The notes beneath the pieces were generated by a model, which saw nothing but the letters and a program-made list of their open reading frames with translations, did not search any database and was not told the DNA's origin. The translations under genes were made by a program, and so were the position numbers. Positions 31,801-40,990 of a stretch of DNA of 64,000 nucleotides are shown piece by piece. Position 1 is the stretch's first letter; each line of letters begins with the position of its first letter. Source of the DNA: Prostheceraeus crozeri (Eukaryota > Platyhelminthes > Polycladida > Euryleptidae); assembly GCA_907163375.1 (NCBI GenBank), contig CAJQUW010014352.1:62001-126000 (forward strand), written 5' to 3'.

Positions 31801-33359
31801 ATATGTGTTTAGAATATTACGGAATAGATCCATGTTATTGTTATTCTACACCAGGTTTAACATGGTTAGCAGGATTAAAACATACAAATGTTAAACTTAA
31901 ACATTATAAAGAAAATACATATGATAAATTATTATTTTTTGAATCTGGAATTAGAGGTGGAGTTTCATCAGTTTTAGGTAATAGATATGTTAAATGTTAT
32001 AATAAGAAAGTAAATCCACAAGAATATGGAATAATGAAACCTTTATCTCCAGAAGAAAAAGAAAAAATATTAGAAATTTTTCGAACGAAACGAGAAGGAG
32101 TAGAACGTGAAAAAGCAATTGATGAATTCATGAGAGAAAACTATTTGTTATATTATGATTTTAATAGCTTATATTCTTCTTGCATGATACAAGAATTACC
32201 AACAGGTGAAATGTCATGGTGTAATATTCTAGATTATCAAAAAACATATGATGGAAATTATAATCATGGTTATATATATGAAGTTGATTTAGTATACCCT
32301 GATGAAATAAAAGATAAAACAAAATATTTTCCTTTCTGTCCCGAAAACAAAATTCCTAATATAGAAGATTTTTCAGATTATCAAAAATCTTTAATTCCTA
32401 AAAAATACAGACCAACAAAATAACTTATGTTAACACAAAGCAATAAAGGAAAGTATGTTGTTGAAGGAAGAATGCTAGATTGGTATTTAGATCATGGAAT
32501 GATTCTCACCAAAATACATCGAAAACTATTTTATCAAAAATCTAGGTGGTTAAAAAATTATATAGAGTTCAATATTGAAAAACGTAAAATAGCTAAAAGA
32601 AATAAAGATAATTTTGGAAACGTGTTCTTCAAATTAATGAATAATGCATTTTATGGTAAGACTTTCGAAAATGTGCGTAATAGACAAAATATTGAAATAG
32701 TTTATGATAGAGATAGATTTCAAAATTTAACAAGGAAACCTACATATAAAAGAACTACTAGATTCAGTGATGAACTTTGTGCTGTTCATTTACGTCGAAT
32801 TAGCGTAAAACATGATAAGTTTAATTTCATTGGTTTCACTATATTAGAATTAGCTAAACTATTTATGTATAGATTTATATATGATTATTTAGCACCTGCT
32901 TATGGCAAAAACTATAAATTACACTTTACAGATACCGATTCTGTTTTCTTAGAATTAACAATACCGTATAATTCTACACTTGATGAAGAAATTAATAAAA
33001 TAAAAGATATCATTCATCCTTCTGATTTATGTAAAGTAAAAGATGAATTAGAAGGAAATGAAGATTTCATAACAGAAGCTATATTTTTAAAATCTAAATG
33101 TTACTGTTATGATACAACTAATAATATTAAAACACATAAAACATTAAAAGGAATTTCAAAGGCATCAGTGGCTAATCAAATAACATTTCAAGATTATAAA
33201 AATGCATTATTTAATAATGAAATAAAAACAGCATGTAATTATAGACTTAATTCAAAAAAACATAACATGTATTTAAAAGAAGAACATAAATTAGCATTAG
33301 ATCCATTTGATGATAAAAGAAAAATTTTGCCTGATGGAATAACTACTGAACCTTTTTAA
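28801..33359 (+). pseudogene. POLB: Polinton 2 protein-primed type B DNA polymerase
   Basis: The largest gene. In order: a C2H2-like finger at the N-terminus (FYCVLCKKKLQTKRSY), the Polinton-specific CFLWSIIAHLHPAEYH region, a long coiled coil, a second Cys-rich site (FPCLQCMTSFRTL), exonuclease motif I (YCDFEAYN), an endonuclease-VII-like treble clef (CYYCGKEF, VKDHDHLNG, YRGTAHNSCN), YDFHLV, DVLILADLFENF, polymerase motif A (YYDFNSLYSS), motif B (FFKLMNNAFYG) and motif C (FTDTDSVFLEL). It would copy the element from protein-primed ends. The frame is interrupted about twice, so the gene is broken but young. It contains at least six in-frame GC-rich hairpins. Confidence 0.92.
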
Positions 33360-33501
33360 TTTTCTAATTTCTAAGATAGACAAATTTGATATATACATAA
33401 AATAAAAAAATATTATAACACTATATTTGTATATTTTTATCACTCCGCGAAAAATATTTTCTATCGACTTTCAGTCGGGGCGAAGCCTCTCGAGGCGAAG
33501 C
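33360..33501. terminator. convergent intergenic region with GC-rich hairpins
   Basis: Polymerase (plus) and ATPase (minus) converge here. At 33466-33508 hairpins GACTTTCAGTC, GGGCGAAGCC and AGGCGAAGCCT are packed together and reach the ATPase stop codon. They could act as 3'-end or transcription-stop structures, but they belong to the same hairpin family found inside genes. Confidence 0.4.
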
Positions 33502-34269
33502 CTAGTCAGAGAACAATTGTTCGATAACTCTTTCATGAATTTTTTTATCAATATTAATTGTAATGAAGCCATAATCTTTTGACCAAGCATTATTACACGA
33601 TTGTTTAAATTCATCTTTATTTCTTACACATAAATCTCTTAACAAATCACTTAAGTTTCTTGCATTTATTTCAAATAGTATAAATATATTTGCATTCTTT
33701 CTAATAACACTTCCGTCTAATGAATACATACTTTGTGTTAAATAAAATACACTACAGTTATTATGTCTACCTCTTGTGAAATAATTTCTCTGAACTGACT
33801 GATTTCTATCATTAACACAATCATCAAAAATTACACAATGTTTCATTGTTTTATCTAGTTTACTAGGATCTTGCATATTACCACTATCATCTATTAATTG
33901 TATCTTTATATGGTTATTTTTATTAGATTCTACTAACTGATTATTTTTTGCTCCTTCTTCACACCACGAACTTATTTCTTCTTCATCTTCAGATTTTTCA
34001 TATTCTTTGAATAATGAAGCAATTGCTGTTTTTTTAAGATTATTTTCAAATCCATATTTTAAAAATTGATAGACGGGTTGTTCTGCCGTTGTTGTATAAA
34101 TTATAAGATTGTTATAATCCAAAAAATTTGGAGTCGTTAAAATTTTAAATAATAGATATGTTTTTCCACATCCTGATCTTCCACAAATAACTGACAAAAC
34201 TTTATTAGATAAATTTGGATGATGATTAAATTTAAGTTTTTTTTTATTTAATGGAGGTAGTTCACTCAT
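33502..34269 (-). CDS. ATP: Polinton 2 genome-packaging ATPase
   Basis: A 255-codon open frame of the FtsK/HerA-type (A32-like) packaging ATPase. Walker A is GRSGCGKT at residues 30-37 after VLSVIC; Walker B-like is HCVIFDDCVND near 145-155; a downstream NCSVFYLTQSMY fits the sensor Gln segment. Length is normal for Polintons. It would pump DNA into the capsid. It is convergent with the polymerase and followed upstream by the penton gene on the same strand. It looks whole. Confidence 0.9.
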   Translation of the reverse strand: MSELPPLNKKKLKFNHHPNLSNKVLSVICGRSGCGKTYLLFKILTTPNFLDYNNLIIYTTTAEQPVYQFLKYGFENNLKKTAIASLFKEYEKSEDEEEISSWCEEGAKNNQLVESNKNNHIKIQLIDDSGNMQDPSKLDKTMKHCVIFDDCVNDRNQSVQRNYFTRGRHNNCSVFYLTQSMYSLDGSVIRKNANIFILFEINARNLSDLLRDLCVRNKDEFKQSCNNAWSKDYGFITINIDKKIHERVIEQLFSD

Positions 34270-34357
34270 TTTTTAATAAAAAAATTTATTTTTATTTTTT
34301 TTATTTTTTGTTTCTAAAGAAGAAGAAAATTAAACTTCTCTAGCTTCGCGTAGGAGT

Positions 34358-35005
34358 TTATACCTCTCGAACCAAAAGATCTATCATAATCTCTTCACCT
34401 CCAAAATTTATTTCCTTTCCTTTCTCATCAGTGATTCTAATGTTAATGTTGTTAATAGTTTTTCTTGTAATAGGGAAATATATTAATGTTTGTGGAAATA
34501 CATTTAATCTATAACCAATGGGTACAGTAAAAGCTGGAAAACTGAATATTAAATTTGACAATTTACCATTTATATATCCACCTTCAATAATGTCACAATG
34601 TACAACAATTGAATTTATTTCAGTTATTTTTGGAATCTTCTCACCTAAATGATAACCTTGACTATAGGTTTGTTTATTAAATCCTAATAGCTTTGACAAT
34701 GATCTATCATGATTAAAATCAACTTGATGATTTTCGTCTAAAGTAAGAGAAAATTTATTAACTGCCGGTTCAACTGCAAAATGTAATTGTTTCTTATCTT
34801 TAAATGGTATACCTAAATGTCTCTTAATTTCATTTGATATTGATTCAACTTCGTAAGAACCAGGAAGAAAAGTTAATATTTTCCATGTTTTGCCTTTATC
34901 AGTAGAATATCTAAATTGATCATTCACATCTTTGATAACGTTTTGAATAGTGTTAAATGTAGAGAAACTAGTCAATGCAATTTGATAATTTTTATTTTGT
35001 TCCAA
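34358..35005 (-). CDS. Polinton 2 penton (minor capsid) protein, single jelly roll
   Basis: A 215-codon open frame. The order of conserved strands is typical of Polinton minor capsid/penton proteins: an ALTSFSTFNTIQNV start, a LPGSYEVESISNEI helix, DRSLSKLLGF, INSIVVHCDIIEGGYING, FPAFTVPIGYRLN, then INIRITDEKGKEINFGGEE at the end. It forms the pentameric vertices. It pairs in the minus-strand block with the ATPase (33502) and the 296-codon gene (35278). It looks whole. Confidence 0.85.
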   Translation of the reverse strand: MEQNKNYQIALTSFSTFNTIQNVIKDVNDQFRYSTDKGKTWKILTFLPGSYEVESISNEIKRHLGIPFKDKKQLHFAVEPAVNKFSLTLDENHQVDFNHDRSLSKLLGFNKQTYSQGYHLGEKIPKITEINSIVVHCDIIEGGYINGKLSNLIFSFPAFTVPIGYRLNVFPQTLIYFPITRKTINNINIRITDEKGKEINFGGEEIMIDLLVREV

Positions 35006-35225
35006 ATGTAGAATGGGTTCTAAATTACAAGTGTGTGATGAAGTAGTTGTTATAATTTTTAACGTCGTACTAAATTTTGATTAACCCAAAATCTCTATCA
35101 AATTTTCTAAATGATTATTAATTTTGTCTAAATCTGCTGAACACATTTTTTAGTTAAAATTTTGAATAAATATTATTTTATGAAATATTTTTTTTATAAA
35201 AAATTAAAAACAACAACATATTTCA

Positions 35226-35293
35226 GCTACGGGCGAAGCCCTGGAGGACATCAGAGATGTCCGGTTCGGGCGAAGCCCTAGAACATTCGGTTC
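35226..35293. repeat. cluster of GC-rich mini-hairpins
   Basis: Four stem-loops in 68 bp: GGGCGAAGCCC (35231-35241), GGACATCAGAGATGTCC (35246-35262), GGGCGAAGCCC again (35268-35278) and GAACATTCGGTTC (35281-35293). The right part forms the last codons and stop of the neighbouring 296-codon gene. This is the clearest view of the modular hairpin family of this Polinton. Confidence 0.9.
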
Positions 35294-36168
35294 GTTACAC
35301 TTTTATAATCCTCTTCATTTAGAATCTTCTTTTCTAACAGTCTTTTCAATATAGCATGAATTTCATTGAAACTAGAATTATGTCCTTCTTTTATTGCAGA
35401 TATTAAAATATTTAATCTATTTAGTAATTCTTGTGGATCATCTGGTAAAAATACAGTTGTTTCAGTTTTCTGTTTTTCAGATAAACCTTTCCCTACTTTA
35501 ACTCCCGTTGATAATAAATTTTCTAATTGTTTATAACGTCTAAGAGATTTTACTGCACCAACTCTGTCTAACATAGCTTTATATTTTATGAGATCTTCTA
35601 CAGCATAATTATTTAAATCTGCTCCTCTTAAAAGATTAACAAAATTTCTATCTAAATTAAAAGGAGATTTATCTGGTGAAAAAATTAAACCTCGAAAAGG
35701 TTGTGGAAATATTTCTTTTTGTCCGAGATAAAATCTAGGTATTGTTTTTCCATCTATAAATGAGATAGAATGTTCAAATTGCATAGATTTTGGTAATTTC
35801 TTATTAATGTTTGATTCTAGTAATCCATAGTCATCTAATATAGTTTTGTGCTCTGGATCTGTTATATCAATTTGTTCATCATTATTTGTACTTTCTTTTT
35901 CAAGAGTTTTAAATGGTTTCATAGTTTTTTCAAAATCAGTTTTTACTTGCTCGGTTTGCTGCATTTTTTCAAACATATCAGATTGAATACCAGCTTTTAT
36001 CATTCTATGTTGAAGATGATTTTCTTTCATAATATTTCTTTGTTTTATTAACTCTTCTAATTGTTTTATTCTTTTAAAATTATCAGCTCTAATTTTATCC
36101 ATTTTTAAAATATAATATTTGAATTTTGTGATAACATTGGAATACAGCAAAAACATTTTACTGAACAA
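35278..36168 (-). CDS. Polinton 2 conserved-looking protein, 296 aa
   Basis: Open frame of 296 codons. The first Met is in a hydrophobic stretch, and an internal Met (MDKIRADNFKRIKQL, 22 codons on) has the better A-rich context and may be the true start. Then a coiled coil (residues about 28-80), a central segment (FIDGKTIPRFYLGQKEIFPQPF), an LRGADLNNYAVEDLIKYKAML segment and helices up to the end. The V-E-D-L-I box resembles one in the 4224-4721 gene of Polinton 1. It may be a core or terminal protein, but I cannot assign it. Confidence 0.5.
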   Translation of the reverse strand: MFSKMFLLYSNVITKFKYYILKMDKIRADNFKRIKQLEELIKQRNIMKENHLQHRMIKAGIQSDMFEKMQQTEQVKTDFEKTMKPFKTLEKESTNNDEQIDITDPEHKTILDDYGLLESNINKKLPKSMQFEHSISFIDGKTIPRFYLGQKEIFPQPFRGLIFSPDKSPFNLDRNFVNLLRGADLNNYAVEDLIKYKAMLDRVGAVKSLRRYKQLENLLSTGVKVGKGLSEKQKTETTVFLPDDPQELLNRLNILISAIKEGHNSSFNEIHAILKRLLEKKILNEEDYKSVTNRMF

Positions 36169-36223
36169 ATTATTTTTTTATTGCTTTGTTGTCTGACATC
36201 TTTTCGTTTAAAGTTTTCTCGTT

Positions 36224-36976
36224 TTAAGTTTTGTTTAATAAAGTTTTGTTTAATAAAGTTTTGCTTAAATTTTCGCTTAAAGTTTTTAGCTCTTCTAAAA
36301 AAAATTTGTCATTTTCTTCATTAGAAATTTTAGCATCACTAGAAATTTTGCCATCCTTTTTATTTTTATCATCAACTTTTTCTGTCTGTAATTGAAATGA
36401 TATTTGATTTACTTCATTAGCTATTTGATCAAATTTTTCAATCTCATCTAACGTAATAACATTATCATCACATACTCCTTGAAAGTAGTAATATAGTTTA
36501 TCATAGACTTCTTTAATATGCAAATGCTTAGTTTTTAATGATTTTCGTTTCTTAGTTATTAAAGATTTATCTAACATTGTAACAAGTGAAGTTGCAAAAA
36601 CACCCGTACCTGTTAAAGCTGTAGCAACTACTGGAATTACTAAAACACCTGAAGATATAACAATTGTCAAAGCACCTAAACTTATTGTTAAGAATATGCC
36701 AATTCCTTGTGTTACATTCTTAACTTTACTCCATCTCTTTCTTAATTTTTTATAATGCTCTAATCTTAATAATAATTGAGATTCCTTATCTTTCATATAC
36801 CTAACTCTATCTTTGTGTTTTTCTTTATTCATTTTTTCAATGTTAATCTTTTCAATGTCCATTAAAGTAGAACTACGTTCATATGATAACGAAGGATATA
36901 TTCTTGAGGTTCCTTCCATTTCTGAAGTTCCTTCCACTTTTGTTTCTTCCATTTTTAAAGAAATATTTTTAGTCAC
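36224..36976 (-). CDS. Polinton 2 predicted membrane protein, 250 aa
   Basis: Last gene before the right inverted repeat. A charged N-terminal third (KHKDRVRYMKDKESQLLLRL), then two adjacent hydrophobic segments at residues about 90-135 (IGIFLTISLGALTIVISSG and VLVIPVVATALTGTGVFATS), then a charged tail with a C-terminal KTLLNKTLLNKT repeat. It may be a membrane-associated virion or host-interaction protein. No family recognised. It looks whole. Confidence 0.55.
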   Translation of the reverse strand: MTKNISLKMEETKVEGTSEMEGTSRIYPSLSYERSSTLMDIEKINIEKMNKEKHKDRVRYMKDKESQLLLRLEHYKKLRKRWSKVKNVTQGIGIFLTISLGALTIVISSGVLVIPVVATALTGTGVFATSLVTMLDKSLITKKRKSLKTKHLHIKEVYDKLYYYFQGVCDDNVITLDEIEKFDQIANEVNQISFQLQTEKVDDKNKKDGKISSDAKISNEENDKFFLEELKTLSENLSKTLLNKTLLNKT

Positions 36977-37004
36977 ATGATATATTTTAAAAACCTGAAA
37001 AAAT

Positions 37005-37663
37005 GGATAAAATTCATGAATTTGAAATTCTCAACTTTTATGATTTTCGGTGTCCTGGAACGGTCATGATTTTGGCGGGGGGGTGAAAATTGTAATTCTC
37101 AAATTTTGAGATTCTTAACTTTTATGATTTTTTCGGTGTCCTGGAACGGTCATGATTTAAGCAATGAAAAATGTCATAATCACAAATTTGAGATTCTTAA
37201 CTTTTATGATTTTCGGTGTCCTGGAACGGTCATGATTTGAGCGTGAAAATGATCATAATCACAAATTTGAAATTCTCAACTTTTATGATTTTCGGTGTCC
37301 TGGAACGGTCATGATTTTAAGGGTGAAAATTGTAATTCTCAAATTTGAGATTTTGAAAAATTTGAAAAATTGGGTATTTTTAAAAACGCCCAAATTTATG
37401 AATTTAGGTCTTCATAACCTGAAAAATGACCAAAATTCATGAATTTATGTCGTTTTTAAAAGTACCATTTTTGAAAAAAATGGTACTTTTTGAATGAACC
37501 AAATTCATGAATTTAGGTCTTAAAAACCTGAAAAAGGGTTCAAATTCATGTATTTAGGTCTTAAAAACCTGAAAAAGGGTTCAAATTCATGAATTTATGT
37601 CGTTTTTAAAGATACTATTTTTTGAATTTTATGGTGGCCTGGAACGGTCTTTTGCCCATTACT
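37005..37663 (-). repeat. Polinton 2 right terminal inverted repeat (longer than the left)
   Basis: Complement of the left repeat over the outer 440 bp with few differences. It is extended inward by extra copies of a roughly 75-bp unit carrying TCCTGGAACGGTCATGATTT: about five copies here against two at the left. It ends at ACT (37661-37663), followed by the target duplication. Confidence 0.88.
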
Positions 37664-37669
37664 CATATA
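37664..37669. repeat. Polinton target-site duplication CATATA, right
   Basis: Second copy of the 6-bp target sequence, directly after the terminal ACT. The piggyBac transposase sequence resumes immediately with TTAGTTTTTCGATC, as in copy B at 44903. Confidence 0.93.
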
Positions 37670-38797
37670 TTAGTTTTTCGATCACAGATAACGAAAAGTT
37701 TGCGAACGTCTTGCTTTTCATTAGTTCCGGAAAATACTGCTTTCCTAAAACAAAAGCATTTACTACTGCAATTCTTTGAATATGGTAAATTGCGACTTTT
37801 TTGTGCCAGACCTATGATTTCCTAGCATATGAAACAGAATGCTGAATTGCATCTACTTTGTCTTTGCCATCCATTTCCGCGTTATAAGACTGAATGATTG
37901 AAGGAATGTAATAACTCACAGTTGTTGATCGGTTGACTCGCCTCGCTTTCGGAACGAACTCAACCGTGTGCCGGGTTGATAGAAGATAAACCTCACGTTT
38001 ATCGACGAATTTGACAATCAGAACATTGCCATTTCTTGCAAATTCTGAATCAATAGGATTCAAGACAAAATTTGAGAGTTCATGTGGAACGCCTCGGTTT
38101 TTTCTCAAAGTACACTGCACAACTGTGCCTCTTCACAAAAGAAATTTAGCCAAGTGAAGACTTCCAAACCAATTGTCGACAGTCAAAGCATACCCATGAT
38201 CTAACAAGTCATTGCGATCAAGAATTTTAGCAACTATCTTTTCAGACATCGTCAACTCGTCGGAATTCGGTACATTGCTAGCCCATCGCTCTCCTTCACC
38301 TTTGCCCTCGTAAATCTCAACATCATGAGTAAATCCATGTCTGAAGTTCAACGAAAAAACGTTTACTCCAAAACCGGCTCTCTTTGATTTTATGAACTGC
38401 TTCAAGTGCAATCTACCTTTGTACAACATAATATATTCGTCCAAAGATACCTTTTCATCCGTGTGATATATCTCTTTTGCTTCATCAACAAGCAGTTTCA
38501 AACCGGGTACACCTGCTATCTGTTCACCGAACAACAGTATCATGAGTAGCTGGTCGATAACTTACTGGTGCAGTGAAGACATCGATGGGGTAGACAGAAA
38601 TGACATCACTATCAAGTCTACGCAGACGACTAAAGGTAACAATAGAGACAGCTGTGGATTCCGGCAGCATAGCAAATCAAAGCGCTCAACTCCGGCTAAT
38701 AAACAAAATCGATGAGATTTGGTATAGAGCGCACGGGTAGTGCCCGTTTGACGGAAGGAAATCCTACGGGCACTGCCCGTACGCCGGGCTGAAAGGG

Positions 38798-39447
38798 CTA
38801 AGAGAATTTATGAAAAATCATGTGCATCTTTGACGGCCTACGTCACTGAGCTAACAGCGACGTTCAGGAAAATTCTACGTGGACTACTTAATTGATACCC
38901 AACCTTAGATGCTCCAAGTGGAAGACATAGCTTTTTCGCTTCGAGAGAATTTCTGTATGCTCTGAAAACAAGCAAAATTTTCAAGAAATTTTAGAAAAAA
39001 TCGAATTTTCAGGAAATTTTTTGAAAAAATACAAAATTTGTTTACAGTCTTCTCTCTTCCGAGCCATCGTTGATTGTAAAACATCAATAGTGGTCGTGGA
39101 AGAAGTTTTTGAATCTCAAAATTATGTTAAAAATATTCAATTTTTGACACCTTTGACTCAGTCCTGACAATTTCGCGCAGCGGCTACGTCAAATCTGATA
39201 CGTCGAGTGTTTCACGCTTGATACTATCTATCTGAAACAGCAATCAGAAGTAACTTTTTCTACACAGAATCTTGATTTTTTAGAGTTTGAAATTGTGGTA
39301 AAATTAGTATGATATTTTGTTCCTACTATCAAATGTACAAATAGTATGTGCTTTGTAACTAACAGATACCATTCTTTTATAGTCAAAACTCGCTCATTCG
39401 AACTCGGATGGATTACACTTGCTTATTCGATTTATCTTGTCTATTAA
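38798..39447. repeat. composite repeat, copy A, part 2
   Basis: Continues copy A to the right of the piggyBac insertion and matches copy B (46031-46715) and copy C (56279-56927). Copy A is cut off at 39447, where family X begins, so it lacks the last 750 bp present in B and C. No gene. Confidence 0.85.
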
Positions 39448-39730
39448 ATAGTATTGCTTGTGTATTATTCATTGATGCAGCTATAAATGCACTGCAGTAA
39501 ATCCTATTTCTTCCATTTTAATATAAAATTGAACACATAAGAGCGGAACAACCGGTTTTGGATTGTATCACATATTTTGATGCAGTTAACTGCAACATCC
39601 AACAAGAACATTTCTTCACGGTAAAGTTTCTCTCAACCACGTAACATCTTGCGACTAATTGCGTTGAATACTTAAAGTCTCAATCATTCGTCATTCTGAA
39701 AGATATCCGTGTGGATCCTACAGTTCAGGA
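39447..39730 (+). repeat. family X repeat, copy 1, left part
   Basis: About 284 bp nearly identical to 53264-53546. In the other copy the sequence runs straight on to the part found here at 40469-40990; here a block of about 738 bp with a host exon stands between. Confidence 0.85.
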
Positions 39731-39837
39731 TATTATCTTTGGATAATTATAACCGTGACATGCATTCTACTGAAAATCTTCAGTTTGCATTTCCCATTGA
39801 GAAATGTGAGGATATCATTTGTGTATTTTCCTTTCAG

Positions 39838-40185
39838 GTGTCTGCATAGAGATCGAGAACTACTTCAAGGACTTCCAACGAGGTGGTGACAAATTCACCC
39901 ATCACTTCCCGAGTCCTCCGTCTGTGAAGGATCTCCGACTCCGCTTATCGAGGGAAATGGAACGCTCCGTTCAGGACGTTGTGTTGAGCAGGAGTGTCGG
40001 CATCTGCAAAGGTGTTGAAGTATACAAAATTTCTGGAGTTCATCATCATGAAGACTTTGCTGACACTGCAGGCAGATACTATTCCTCTTATGAAGTGGAA
40101 AACCTCAGAATTGACTTCCTCAATGACGACGACTCCTTCCTAATAGCAAGCCATTGGAAGAACACAATTATCGCCTCTCCTCCAG
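39838..40185 (+). CDS. host exon upstream of the MAP3K-like kinase exons
   Basis: Acceptor TTTTCCTTTCAG|GTGTCTGC at 39837/39838 and donor CCTCCAG|GTAAAAG at 40185/40186 enclose a fully open 348-bp exon: VCIEIENYFKDFQRGG, FPSPPSVKDLRLRLSRE, GICKGVEVYKISGVHHHE, SSYEVENLRIDFLNDDD, HWKNTIIASPP. It ends in phase 1, and the kinase exon at 59622 starts in phase 1 on the same strand. The joining codon is G+AT (Asp), and the protein then runs on into FQPIEWEKI. I do not recognise the domain; a PB1-like or regulatory segment of the kinase is possible. An upstream exon, also phase 1, must lie to the left and was not identified. Confidence 0.65.
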
Positions 40186-40468
40186 GTAAAAGCTTTGTAT
40201 TTCGCGTTATCGGAACGCTTGCATGGAATGCTGTCTGTTAATCGTTAACGACTGTTTTATTGAATGAATTTCCTAATGAATACTCTTCAGATGCAAGAGT
40301 TGTATCCTCAGACGTAAAACACAAACACAGGCCGTCATTTCATTCAATGTCAGGAATCATGTGCAGGCCTAATTCATATTCGCCGACATCAATTTAGCAT
40401 CTCAATTACTTTTATTTGCGGTCATTCCGAGAAAAATTCCCACATCATGCTGACCTCGCAAGTTGTCC

Positions 40469-40990
40469 ACATGATCCCAAAACTTCTTTGGAGATTCGAT
40501 GCACTATCTGGTCTGTTGTTAAGGACTGGTTCTTAACCGCAGTTGTTTGAAATTCTTGCTTATGATTGAACAAAGAGCAAAGTATTGCGCCAAGTCTGAC
40601 AAAGGATTTCCTGTCCCTACATTCAAAATGATTCATTGAACTTTTGCACTTCATCGCCGAAGTCAAGCTGGTAGCCCAATTGATCGTCAGGAACAGGAGG
40701 CTGCTACTAATGGTCATGGTGAAAAAATTCACTTTCTCTCTTTTATATTTATTGACCGATTGTAAGTTAAAATAAGTATATACAATAATTAATTGTATAA
40801 TGTACAATAATACATAATAAACAAAAATTTATTGTAAATACTTATTTTAACTTCCTATCGATACACGTGGTGCTGGCGAACAAAGCAATTGCTTATAAAA
40901 CTTAGCCTATCCCAATTATGGGATACACAGTTCATTGTTGATAAACAATTATATTTAAAGATTACAAAAGGTCGATTAGCTGATTATCAT
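40469..40990 (-). repeat. family X repeat, copy 1, right part
   Basis: About 520 bp matching 53547-54062, including the TATTGACCGAT palindrome (40745-40862). The minus strand has a 120-codon open frame (SSLLFLT, NHFECRDRKSFVRLG) that recurs in the other copies, but with no domain that I can name. Confidence 0.85.

Larger units (their letters stand above)
18495..37663. mobile_element. Polinton/Maverick no. 2, 19.2 kb, both ends present
   Basis: Terminal inverted repeats start with AGTAATGGGCAAAAGACC on both sides and are flanked by the 6-bp duplication CATATA. The element carries protease, capsid, penton, packaging ATPase, protein-primed DNA polymerase and a fused integrase, plus several unassigned genes. 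It is far more AT-rich than its surroundings. Most genes have long open frames and the outer repeats differ little, so it is a fairly young fossil. About three to five breaks are apparent overall, in the capsid, polymerase and possibly fibre genes. It lies inside the piggyBac of repeat copy A. Confidence 0.95.
18140..38797 (-). mobile_element. piggyBac element, copy A (split by a Polinton)
   Basis: Ends are CCCTTTCAG and its complement CTGAAAGGG, the typical piggyBac CCCTTT-type terminus, with TTAA/CTAA outside. Without the inserted Polinton and one copy of its 6-bp target duplication the element is 1483 bp, the same length as copy B (44548-46030). Transposase remains lie on the minus strand at 38543-37812 and 18536-18249. 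They contain SLDEY, LTVDNWFGSLHLAKF and MDGKDKVDA, the three catalytic Asp regions. This copy has a frameshift near 38120-38133 and is interrupted by the Polinton. It is N-terminally short, so it was non-autonomous or already dead before. Confidence 0.9.

Noticed and set aside
40445-40807. 120-codon minus ORF that recurs at 53534-53884 and 10020-10290
   Set aside because: Recurrence is explained by family X repeat copies; no recognisable protein family, so not called a gene.
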